From Corynebacterium atrinae (lineage in GTDB: Bacteria > Actinomycetota > Actinomycetes > Mycobacteriales > Mycobacteriaceae): DNA of 64,000 bases. A program made the position numbers and the translations under genes. The stretch spans positions 1,240,001 to 1,304,000 of the forward strand of contig NZ_CP046977.1 of NCBI RefSeq assembly GCF_030408455.1, given 5' to 3'. A model generated the notes under the pieces. The model saw only the letters and a list, made by a program, of their open reading frames with translations, was not told where the DNA came from and ran no database searches. Numbering within the stretch: position 1 is the first letter of the stretch; the number at the start of each line of letters is the position of its first letter. Shown piece after piece: positions 51,747 through 61,500 of this stretch.

Positions 51747-52747
51747 ATGGGTGCCTACCGGCACCTGGTTGATCTGGCGGTGCCCACCAGGCACGCAGCA
51801 ACGTTGCTGGGGCTTTCCCGCACCACGATCTACCGCAAGCCCACAACCCCCGCGGAGTACCTGCCAGCAGCGTCGCCGAACAAGCTCAGCACCGTGGAAC
51901 GAGCCGAGATCCTGGCAGTGCTGAATTCCCCGTGGTTCGTGGACCTGGCACCGCAACAAATCTATGCAAAACTACTCGATCAGGGCATCTACCTGGGATC
52001 AGTGTCCACGTTCTACGGGTGCTGGAGGAAAACCAGAAGGTCAAGGAACGCCGGGTGATGGCCACGCACCCACCCCCGAGTCATCCCCGAGCTGGTGGCC
52101 TGTGGCCACCGCCCCTGGTCAGGTGTTGAGCTGGGACATCACCAAACTCGCCGGCCCAGTCAAGGGCAAGTACTTCGATTGCTACCTGATGATCGATATC
52201 TACTCGCGGTTCATTGCCGGCGCGCATGTTCACGCGTCTGAGTCCGCAGTCCTGGCGGTGGAGATGATGAAAGAGATCTTCTGCATCTACGGTGTGCCAC
52301 AGGTGGTCCACGCCGACCGTGGAACGTCAATGACATCGAAGACCGTGGCCACATTGCTATCATATCTGGAGGTCACCCGTTCACATTCCAGACCCCGCGT
52401 GAGCAACGATAACCCCTATTCGGAGTCGCTATTTAAGACCATGAAATACGGGCCGAGGTTTCCTGAAAGTTTCACGTCCCTGGGTGATGCCCGGGCCTTT
52501 ATCAGCGAGTTTATGGACTGGTACAACCATGATCACCAACACTTAAGGGATCGGGTTTCATACCCCGGCCAACCTGCACTACGGTTTCGCCGACGGGGTC
52601 GCCAGGAAGCGCTCTCAGACGCTGGCGGCGGCCCGGGCCAGGCACCCCCATCGATTCAGCACCATCACCGATCCTAAGATCCTGGCTCTACCCGGGCCGT
52701 CATGGATCAACGAACCAAAGCAACCCACCGAAAAAACAACTGTCTAA
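51747..52747 (+). pseudogene. IS3-family orfB (rve-type transposase) remnant
   Basis: The order matches IS3 OrfB: an N-terminal HTH region (GLSRTTIYRKPTTPAEY) and an rve core with DDE residues in SWDITKLAGP, VHADRGTSM and NPYSESLFK. The C-terminal tail lies in yet another frame and ends at TAA 52745. At least four frame changes are visible (near 52015, 52085-52125 and 52545), so it is inactive. Confidence 0.8.
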
Positions 52748-52845
52748 CTCACCGTGGTACCGCTTGACTTGAAAATTTCCGCCACACCCCATGGCGTAGT
52801 AGCCGACTCCCAAGCCGGGAAGCCTTTCATGTCGGGAGGAAGACG

Positions 52846-53480
52846 TTGAGGTTCCGCTCCTGGAGAAGCTCCCCTCTGCGCGGCCCACGAGCTACCAAAG
52901 ATCTTGTCCGTGGCGTGACGCTCTGCCTGCGTGCCTGCCTATCCCCAGGCATGGTGGCCTGCGGCAACCTCGTCACCGCTGTTCCAGTAGGGAAAATGGC
53001 GATGTCCTTGGATGATAACGGCGACGTCCTCGCCCATGTCGTGGTCTGTGACGGGGCAGTCACTCGGATGTACGCGATCGACGAGGACATTCGCGATGCT
53101 CTGGCCCAGGACCCGCGGCGTCCTCCGGAGAATATCGGGGAGATCACTTTCTCCGAGCCGAAGAGAGAAGCGTTCACCGTTAATCTCAGCACGGCATCCC
53201 AGGACAACGGGGGCAGACGATCCAGTTTCCGCACGATCCTCAAGAACTGTTCTGGGTCACCCCCCTGGTCACCGACGAGGGGCTTTGGACGAAGGCCTGG
53301 GGCGGTGGCTATATCTCAGATATCACGGCCACCAGGGAGGAGTTGACTTCCTACCCCACCAATACGCTTCTCATCCGCGCCCTCCCAATGGGAGACCCGC
53401 CGAAGTTTCTCCGTCAGATAGATCCAAGACAGTTGGCGGCCATCTGCGAAGAACTGGGCAGGACCGACGACAGCTGGTAG
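52846..53480 (+). pseudogene. Hypothetical gene with frameshift in a G-run
   Basis: A frame from about 52846 (or ATG 52951, MVACGNLVTAVPVGKMAMSL) runs to residues SQDNGG at 53213. Good coding sequence then continues in another frame (TIQFPHDPQELFWVTPLVTD) to TAG 53478. The break coincides with GGGGG at 53209-53213; a sixth G would join both parts into one protein of up to ~210 residues. No family is recognised. It may be a pseudogene, a sequencing error, or a phase-variable gene. Confidence 0.55.
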
Positions 53481-53586
53481 TGCCCTGTGGCCTGACGTGG
53501 TGGCCCTGCTGCCCACTGGAGTGGGCAGCAGGGGTACACGCCGTACACCACCCTGGGGAAGCACCCACGAGAAAGGGCCAGCCACG

Positions 53587-53856
53587 ATGACAGACAACAC
53601 CCACTCCCCGCAGCGGTCGAGCAGGGTGGTCTCCGTCCGCCTGGACACCGAGACCATCGCCCGCCTCGCCCGACTCACCGAGCGAAGCAGGGGGTTCTAC
53701 CTCAAGGCAGCCATCCAAGCGATGCTGCCGATCCTGGAGGAAAACTACTGGGTGCAGCAGGCCACCGACTACGAGGAATCCGTCATCGACCGAGAATTCC
53801 GCACCATCATGGACCATGCCCTGCACCCCGATGACCTAGGTTCTGACTCCATCTGA
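53587..53856 (+). CDS. Ribbon-helix-helix protein (RelB/CopG antitoxin-like)
   Basis: 89 residues. Residues ~13-45 (VVSVRLDTETIARLARLTER) form a ribbon-helix-helix DNA-binding motif followed by SRGFYLKAAIQAML, as in RelB/CopG antitoxins. The C-terminal half would contact a toxin. No RelE/ParE toxin gene lies next to it: the gene is followed after 40 bp by the convergent brxL 3' end. It is an orphan antitoxin or a stand-alone regulator. ATG 53587 was chosen; upstream codons are poor coding sequence. Confidence 0.72.
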   Translation: MTDNTHSPQRSSRVVSVRLDTETIARLARLTERSRGFYLKAAIQAMLPILEENYWVQQATDYEESVIDREFRTIMDHALHPDDLGSDSI

Positions 53857-53896
53857 CGGCGAGAGGCCAGGGAAGCGGCAGCATCCTTGCGCATCC

Positions 53897-56032
53897 CTAC
53901 TCGTGTATATAAGTCACCCCAAACTCGCGAACCTGTCGGAACTCCTGACGGCTGGTAGCGAAGTCCATCCAACCGCCTTCGAACTTTTGGAAGATGTCTA
54001 GACCTCGCCCGAGATTGATCCGCCACCCGGTGTCAGTTCGAATCCATCGGTCATGTGCGCTGCCGCTGAAACTGACGTGGAAATCGATGCCGTACTGTGG
54101 TGCTCGGTCGTAGATCTCCTTGAGCATGAGCAGCTGCTTTTGCTTAAAGGTAGTGTCAGGTTCTTCGCTAGTGGTGAGGCGGAAAGTCACTTCCTCGGCT
54201 GGGTCCTTTGCCGACGCGATCGCGGCGAGCAGCTCGACCAGATTGCGCCCTTGGTGGGGTTGTCTAATATAGGGATCCTGAAGCTCGATCTCGGTAGCTC
54301 CAGCCAGGTAGGGCAGTAGCAGCGTCTCGTATGAGACTCCTCGCTGATTCTCCTGGAAGTCCCGTTGCCCCTCGTAGAGAGGCTTAGGCTCGTCCATTGC
54401 AGCCTTTATTGCAACTGTGGAGGCGGCCGCCAGCGGCTCGGGATCTGGGACAATGTGGGCGCTCGCTCCCGAATCCCGGTAGTAATGCCCTGGGTGCTCT
54501 TCTTCTTCCAGCGTGGTGACGCCACGCCATGTCCCCGTCGCCGTGTTGTATCCGAACTTTACGGCCGCCATCGTGTCATCGATGCGGAGGATCTGGTCTT
54601 TCACACGTTTTCGGCCTTCGACCGCGAACCTGAGGATCTCCTCGATCTCCTCAGCTGTGGCTTGCTCATGCGGATACAACAGTTTCATGAGACCGGAGAA
54701 GGTCTTGTGGATGCTGTCGCGGTCCCGGGTAGAAATATCCGACCCTAAAGTGAAGTGCTGCTGGTAGCGGTCGGAGAAATCGAGGTTGCGCATCGATTTA
54801 AGCACTTCAGCAATGTAATCAACCACAAATCCGTAACCGCTCGAAAACATCTCACCACGGATCGTATCTACCTCCCACCCAGGAATGTAGAAGTGCAACC
54901 GATCAAGGAACGCCGAGTCATGGTAGCTCTCAGGCAGTTCATCAAAGAGATCAGAGTGCTTGAGCATGTAGGCCACGTTGTGTGAGGTGTTGCCGACGAA
55001 CACCATGGAGGCTTCGGCCCCGAGTGTCTCCACGCCACGGGAAAACGACTTGTTCGCCATGTAGTTTTTCATGATGTCGACGAGTGCTTTATCGGTGCGC
55101 TTTTTCTTGCCCGCGAACTCGTCAAACGCGACGACGTCCCAGTATCCGACCAGGCCAAGCCGGCCGTTGGCGTTGTTGACGAACAGCTTGGGCGCTGTCA
55201 CTTCTCCGCCGGAGATCAGCATGCCGTGAGGCGAAAATTCCGAGTAGATATGGGACTTACCGGTACCCTTCGGCCCCAGTTCAACGAGGTTATAATTACG
55301 TTCGACGAACGGGATGAGCCGTACTAGCTGTAGTAGCTTCGCGCGTCGTCCGAACATCTCCGGGTTGAAACCGATTGACTGGATGAGTAAATCGATCCAT
55401 TCCTCGGTGGTGAACTCGGCACGCGCGGAAAGATAGCCTTCGAAGTCGAAATGCGACATCTGGATCGGCTTGAGGGAGCCGAGAATCCACGGCACGCCCT
55501 TGGCTTCATCGGAAGGAAAATACTCGACGTCACACAAGCACCACACCCCGCCGACCAGTAGCTTCTGGTGGGCAGTGACAGTCCCTGAATCGACGTGGAT
55601 ACCTTTGATTCCCAGGTTTGCGAACTCGGCCTGGTAGACATCTTCTTTCTCATTGAGCGTGACGCTCACCCGGTCGATAACCCGGTGGCGGCCTCGTTCT
55701 TTGATTTTCGACTTGACCAGCTCCGACTCGTTGCGATGGACGTAGTGCTGCGCCAGGATGTCTCGTACCCTCTCGATGCCCGCCTGAATCGTTGCCTCAT
55801 CGTCAGACGCCGCGTATTGACCAAGTAGGTACTCCAGTACGTAGGACGGCACGATCGCGTTGCCCTTGACTGCTTTGACGAGATCTTTACGGACAACCGC
55901 TCCAGCAAAGTACTGATTGATCTTGCGGTCTAAAGCGTTCGGCTCTTCCGCACCATTATCGGTCTCCGGCACGCTGGTCTCCTCAGCTGCTGTGTCTAGG
56001 GCAGCCAGGGTCAGGTTGAGGTCATCACTCAT
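53897..56032 (-). CDS. brxL: BREX protein BrxL with an MITD1-C-like C-terminal domain
   Basis: 711 residues. The N-terminal ~240 residues and the AAA+ core (Walker A GPKGTGKS near 253-260; Walker B VVAFDEFAG near 298-306) are those of BrxL. After the ATPase lid, at ~500, I find no Lon peptidase domain. The last ~155 residues (DPYIRQPHQGRNLVELL; SGSAHDRWIRTDTGWRINLG) resemble the phospholipase-D-like MIT_C domain of MITD1. BrxL acts in phage exclusion by the BREX system. It is the last gene of the operon, 9 bp after pglZ. Confidence 0.88.
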   Translation of the reverse strand: MSDDLNLTLAALDTAAEETSVPETDNGAEEPNALDRKINQYFAGAVVRKDLVKAVKGNAIVPSYVLEYLLGQYAASDDEATIQAGIERVRDILAQHYVHRNESELVKSKIKERGRHRVIDRVSVTLNEKEDVYQAEFANLGIKGIHVDSGTVTAHQKLLVGGVWCLCDVEYFPSDEAKGVPWILGSLKPIQMSHFDFEGYLSARAEFTTEEWIDLLIQSIGFNPEMFGRRAKLLQLVRLIPFVERNYNLVELGPKGTGKSHIYSEFSPHGMLISGGEVTAPKLFVNNANGRLGLVGYWDVVAFDEFAGKKKRTDKALVDIMKNYMANKSFSRGVETLGAEASMVFVGNTSHNVAYMLKHSDLFDELPESYHDSAFLDRLHFYIPGWEVDTIRGEMFSSGYGFVVDYIAEVLKSMRNLDFSDRYQQHFTLGSDISTRDRDSIHKTFSGLMKLLYPHEQATAEEIEEILRFAVEGRKRVKDQILRIDDTMAAVKFGYNTATGTWRGVTTLEEEEHPGHYYRDSGASAHIVPDPEPLAAASTVAIKAAMDEPKPLYEGQRDFQENQRGVSYETLLLPYLAGATEIELQDPYIRQPHQGRNLVELLAAIASAKDPAEEVTFRLTTSEEPDTTFKQKQLLMLKEIYDRAPQYGIDFHVSFSGSAHDRWIRTDTGWRINLGRGLDIFQKFEGGWMDFATSRQEFRQVREFGVTYIHE

Positions 56033-56041
56033 CAGGAGTCC

Positions 56042-58537
56042 TTAGAAGTCAAAGTCTGAAGTAAACGAACGTTTGATCGTATACGGCGCACTCTTATACC
56101 GCTTCCACTCATCAGTGCCTGGAATGGGTTGCTCCAACCGGAACTCCACGCTGTGGTTGTTCGCCTGATCAGCGTCTTTACTCAGCAAAAGAACCACGCT
56201 TTGGAATCGGTCGCGTCCCTCCCTACTCGTATGATCGAAAAGTAATTCGACCTGATTGGAAATCAGTTTTTCACCGAAGTACACCCCAGCCCTCAGACGC
56301 CGAGCCAGCCGTTGATCGGTTGCCGGCATCGACTGGTAGAGTTTCACGACGACCTGGCCGGTGGTGATCTTGTCGGTCTCGGGATGAATATCCACGTTGA
56401 CCTGTTCGACCGTGTCGGAACGCCGCTTGTTGACAGTGATTACGGGAACGATAATCTCCTGGAGTGAGGCACCTCCATGGACAAACTGGGATCCGGCACC
56501 GGGTCGGATAATCCGATGGATTGAGTTCGCGATCTGAATCTCGACCTCACTAGTTAAGCCCACCTGTTCGGGTAGGAACTTCCGGAACGCGGGATCGTCT
56601 TTTAGCCCCCGGCCCAGTACGTATCGACGCTTCTCCGCAACTATTTTATCGCCCTGTGGTTTCACCGTGAGATTGAACTGTGGGGGAAGCTTTTCGTCTT
56701 GATAAAGAAAACCGTGATCGGCGGTGAGCAGGATATTGGTGGCGTTCGCGCTTGCGAGTGACTTCACAAGGCTGATGAGTTCCTCAATCGCCTCTGCCGC
56801 AGCAGTGAATGTGCGGCGCTCTGAGACTGCGTTGTCACCGGTGGCGTCGATGGTGTCGTGGTAAACGTAGAGAACCTGGTGCGCTGAATACAGGTCACGG
56901 CGCTCGCTCGGCTTGAGCTTGAGGAAATCTCCGGCTTGGATCGCGGTACCTCCCACTGCGGCAAGGATCTTGGCGCGATTGCTGGTCCCGTTCGAGCGTT
57001 GCCCATCCACGAGCACGGGATCACCGTCGGGAGAGTGGGCGAGGGCCTGGTGGGGCAATAATGATGCCATGCCGAGTTGGGTGTAGCTGGGGAGCACCCC
57101 GAGCATTGCCTCTAGCTGGGCTTCATACTTATTTTCACCGCGGATCCGAGCGTGCAGCTCATCGGCGACTTCGTACCGCATCGCATCGGAGATGATGACG
57201 ACGGCTTTTTTGCGGCCACCGTGGATAATCGGTGCGACGTAGTGGTCAAAGAATGCCCCTTGGGAAGTAAGCACGGGGCTTTTCCATTGGTCTATCGTAT
57301 CGACCTGTTGCTGCCAGGTAGTGCCGAGACGGTAGAGGAAGTCATTGACGTAGGCGTTTTCGACCTGTTCGGTTAAAGCTTCCAGGGGTTGCTTGAACTC
57401 CGCGGTATGAGCTGCATGGGTGAACTGCCGGTACAGCTGATCTATTCGGTACCATTCATCACGGTAGCGGGTAAGCCCCTGATCGAAGGTCGGTATGTCG
57501 AGTTGGGTGGATTTAATTAACGGGAGTAATTCCGCTGCGGCATCGAGTGCCGTATAAAGTGTGGCATGGTCATCGAACCATATGCTCGTGCGGCGTGAGC
57601 GAATGGTTTCAGCGATGTCGCGTTCTGACATCGTGTGCGTGGCGATCGCGTTGATCAGCCGCAGAATGATTTCTTTCTCGCCGGCATCAAAAATATCGGA
57701 GGCGACGAGTTCATCCAGGGATGCAGTAGATGCCTGCTCGGCATAGTCAAGGTTCTTTTCAGCCTGACGCGCGAGGGTCTTAAGCGCCTGGGTACTTTGG
57801 CGATTATCGCGGAAGCTACGGAAGTCAATTTCAATATTGCGCGCAGCGCGAGAGGTTGAGGCAGTAAAATCTGCTGCGGCCTGGCGAAACATCCACAGCA
57901 CGAATCCGGCCATACTCGGCATCTCAGCCTTATAGCCATAGATCTTGGCTGCACCATTCCAGTGGAACTCCGCAAGATTCTGCTCAACGAGTCCGTCATA
58001 ACTGGCACTGCTACCGTGGGCATGCTCAACGAGAAGAGTGCGCATCAGTTCCGAGAAGCTGTGTTCCTTCTGACCTAGCACGACGGCGCACATTTTTGCC
58101 TGCACCGTAACGAGATCGTCATTATCTCGTAGGAGATCCTTAAATTTCGCGACGAGTTTACTGGTAGCGAAGAAGGAATCGTGTGCAGCAATGAGTTCCT
58201 CAGCGCCGGTAACACTAAGTCCGAGGTCGGCGCGCAGCAGCGCGCCACGATCGGCGGTGAAGATACCGTAAGCAAGCTCCAGGTCAAGCAACCAGTTCGC
58301 AGGACCCTTGGGAATTGGGCCGGCTCGGTAGATCAAGTAGTTGCTGCTCGAGTCTTCACGCAGCACACGGTGCTTAAGTGCGAACTCGTTGTCCTCGACC
58401 CGCAGCACAGTGACGCCGGGCGGGACATGAATGTCGAGGTCGGCCGCGTAGTTGCCTTCCGCGTCGTGCCAGATCACCAGACGGTGCTGGGCGAAACGTG
58501 ATACCAGGTGATCCTGAATTGAGACAGCTTTGCTCAT
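56042..58537 (-). CDS. pglZ: BREX alkaline-phosphatase-like protein PglZ
   Basis: 831 residues. The central PglZ domain has alkaline-phosphatase-superfamily metal-binding segments (VVIISDAMRYEVADE near 445-459; LLTADHGFLYQDE near 601). The N-terminal ~400 residues are helical with no enzymatic motif. PglZ is a core BREX component required for both modification and phage exclusion, possibly as a nuclease. Its ATG overlaps the pglX stop (ATGA at 58534-58537), so the two are co-translated. Confidence 0.94.
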   Translation of the reverse strand: MSKAVSIQDHLVSRFAQHRLVIWHDAEGNYAADLDIHVPPGVTVLRVEDNEFALKHRVLREDSSSNYLIYRAGPIPKGPANWLLDLELAYGIFTADRGALLRADLGLSVTGAEELIAAHDSFFATSKLVAKFKDLLRDNDDLVTVQAKMCAVVLGQKEHSFSELMRTLLVEHAHGSSASYDGLVEQNLAEFHWNGAAKIYGYKAEMPSMAGFVLWMFRQAAADFTASTSRAARNIEIDFRSFRDNRQSTQALKTLARQAEKNLDYAEQASTASLDELVASDIFDAGEKEIILRLINAIATHTMSERDIAETIRSRRTSIWFDDHATLYTALDAAAELLPLIKSTQLDIPTFDQGLTRYRDEWYRIDQLYRQFTHAAHTAEFKQPLEALTEQVENAYVNDFLYRLGTTWQQQVDTIDQWKSPVLTSQGAFFDHYVAPIIHGGRKKAVVIISDAMRYEVADELHARIRGENKYEAQLEAMLGVLPSYTQLGMASLLPHQALAHSPDGDPVLVDGQRSNGTSNRAKILAAVGGTAIQAGDFLKLKPSERRDLYSAHQVLYVYHDTIDATGDNAVSERRTFTAAAEAIEELISLVKSLASANATNILLTADHGFLYQDEKLPPQFNLTVKPQGDKIVAEKRRYVLGRGLKDDPAFRKFLPEQVGLTSEVEIQIANSIHRIIRPGAGSQFVHGGASLQEIIVPVITVNKRRSDTVEQVNVDIHPETDKITTGQVVVKLYQSMPATDQRLARRLRAGVYFGEKLISNQVELLFDHTSREGRDRFQSVVLLLSKDADQANNHSVEFRLEQPIPGTDEWKRYKSAPYTIKRSFTSDFDF

Positions 58538-61500
58538 TCAGTTGCCTCGAGACCTTTGATCTTCTTTAAGGCCGTGCCGAACTTCGGGTAGTTCACCTTC
58601 ACGCCGTCATCAAGATCGATTGCGACTTGTTGGGTCGCCAGCGGGTACAGCACATCGTGCTCGTACTCGGCTAGTTCGACGAGAATCTTACGTATCCGTT
58701 CGGCTTCCTTCTGCGCTTTCGTTGACCCGCCGCCTGTTGCTTCGTGTTCGGCGTTTTGCAAAGCGATCTCCAGTTTGCCGCGATACTCACGCAAGTATTC
58801 GTTAAGTACCGTCGATACCGTTGACGGGGTGTAGCGGTGCATGTAGATCAACGCATTAAAGGAACCTTTCGGGCTGGAAAACATCCAATAGATCGGACGC
58901 TTCTTGTAGCGCTGCACATGATCCTCATAGAACTTCGACTTGCCTGTCTTCGTGATGAAGTAGTCCCGCAAGGTCTTGATTCCGAGTGATTCTTCAACGA
59001 ACCGCAGGTTCTCTTCGAAATGCTCGGAACCAAACGCTGCGCGGAGGAACTGCCGGAATCGGGCGACAATGTCGTCTTCGAACCGGTCATCAGCAAGAAT
59101 CGGAATAACATTGTCTGCATCTGGCATGAAGATCGGCGTGTGGACCTTCGCTACGTAATCCTGCAACGTCGCTCCCTGGTCCGCGAGAATCAGCCCTGGT
59201 TCATCAAGGCTGTAGCGCCCAAACATGCAACCCACCGCATAGGAAAGCAACTTCACGATGAGATCCCGCCGTGCACCGGCCCCGGGGTCCTCCGCATTCC
59301 CATGTACGTACAGCTCATTGCCAAAGAGAGTGATATCCGCTCGTTCTCTTGAAACCGAATGACTATTCTCCTCTAGCACTGCCCCGACTTCATCCTGGAT
59401 AGCTTGCTCGATCTCAAGGAGATCAGAGGTACGCTCCTCACCTATCGCGCGGCATTGCTCCATCCACGAGGATACGGTCCCCGAAGTCGGGGCCACTACT
59501 AATGTAGTGAAGTCAGGTGCGTTTTCTTGAGAACGCCAGTCCAGCTTTGCGATTTGGACTGCGGTGGTCACACTTTGCTTCATCCTGTTAAGGTCTACTT
59601 TGGGCAACGGCAGTCGGGCAAAATCCCCGGCTTTGAAATGGTGCGTGGGGTTAAGAAGGTCTGCGAACTCAGAGCCATAACTGGAGTTTACAAGGGCCAG
59701 CGCTGCAAACATGGCATCACCTTCGCCTCGTGGGTAGGCAGACAAGCCAGCTGCATCGAACAGGAATCCCGGCGGGTAGTAACGCAGAGCAAGGCCACGA
59801 GTCGTTATAGAAGACCAAGAAACAGCCTCTTTGAATATGAAATCCAGGTTGAAATTGTGCGCCCAAATCCTACTACCACTTGGATGTAATGTTGTTTGAA
59901 GCTCATGCCCATCCTGGTACCAGTCAACAACGTAATCGTCGTGCCCGTACCAACGCCTAGGTCCGCCACCTTTGTTGTAAGGGAACCAACGCTTCTTACT
60001 TCTAAAAGCCTCCTCCCGCGTAAGTGCATTGCGTTTCGTCGCGCTAGTGGACACTTCCCACCAGAACCTCAGGTACCTAGCATTGTTGCCAGTTGCCATT
60101 CCTTCGCGCGGGTTGAGGACATCACCGAGATATGGACCGGAAGCAAATGCGTCCAGAGCAGCGTCTGACATCCAATAACAGACGGGAGCACCCGGAATAG
60201 CTAGGAAATCGCTAAGCTTACGACGGAAAACACGTTGCCCTTGAGTTATAGCTTCGCGAAGGTTTGCTTCTTTCACAGACTCACTTTCTCCATCAACGAG
60301 ACGTGCGAACCAGCAGTCTCGACCGCTGGAATCGTCTAGCCGCACCACAAATGCTGCGGTTGAAGCGATCTCACCGCTAATACTGTCAAAAGCACCAGCA
60401 CCGAAGTGGAGAACCTGTTCCAACTGGTGAACCGCCAAGAACTTGCTACGCAATGCGGAGAACGCTGGACGGAAGAGCCAATTCTGTTTCGCAATCATAG
60501 CGAGGCGCCCACCGCGAAGAGCTAGGGTCTGAGATCTCTCAATGAAAGTGGCAAAGAGATCCGCTTTCGAGTCGGGTAGACGCTCCTGTATAAAATTTCC
60601 AAGAACGCCCACCATATTTGAGGATCCCATGTAAGGAGGATTCGCTACGACTACATGGTATCTCTGGGTCAGATAGTCAGCTTGGGTGAGAACTCGCTTC
60701 GCCGAATCGATCGTGGCGACCCTTAGCATGTCGCCATCGTCATCGAGGACTTCAAGGCGACATGCTAACTGAATGGCTAGGGCAGCATCAGGCTGAATCA
60801 GCGAGCCCAGTGTGTCAGCTTCAGCGAATTGGTTCCAGAAGACGATCTCCTCGTTCCGGTCACCACTAGGAGTCACCAGGAAGTCCAGCTCCACGGGGCT
60901 GAACGAGATCGGTTCAATCACACAGATATTTGGTTTTACCTGTTTGTTGAAAAAAGTCCGCTGCTTGGCGCGCGCTTTCATGGTGAGTGCGAACGCAGCG
61001 AGCGATCCAGCGCGTGGGTCGATCTCTGCGCCGTAAAGATTGTGGGTGAGGACTAATCCGGGGATTTCGGATGGCGCATAGCCCTCCTCCTCATATATCG
61101 CGTAGATGAGATCGAAAGCATATGTGAGCATGTGTCCAGACCCACAAGCCGGGTCGATGACCTTCAGGTCTTCGGGACTGCTGATTTTGAGAAAATCTGT
61201 CTCCTCGTCGACAGACGCGATATAGTAGTCCATCTGGTCAACCAGTTGCGAGCGGGGATGGTTGAGCATCCAGAGGCGGCCGAGGGAGTTCTCGACGAGA
61301 TAGCGAACGATCCAATGCGGAGTAAAGAGCTGGGTGGCCGCGGGGATCTCGTCCGCACCGGCCTTCTGGTTGTTCTTGAATCCAGCGAAGACTTCATTTT
61401 TTCTCTCCGAGATATAGAACTGGTAGAGCCAGCCGATGACCTCAACGTCATCACAAATGTCCGCGGTGAGCACCTCGGTCACGCGAGACAGGATAGCGCC

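Larger units (their letters stand above)
51247..52761 (+). mobile_element. Degenerate IS3-family element
   Basis: 1,515 bp bounded by perfect 13-bp inverted repeats GGTACCACGGTGA (51247-51259) and TCACCGTGGTACC (52749-52761). It contains orfA- and orfB-like reading frames broken by a stop and several indels, so it cannot transpose by itself. No clear 3-bp target duplication is seen. Confidence 0.85.

Noticed and set aside
53857..53896. RelE-type toxin partner for the ribbon-helix-helix gene
   Set aside because: Only 40 bp separate it from the brxL stop, and no toxin-like frame is present there or directly upstream.
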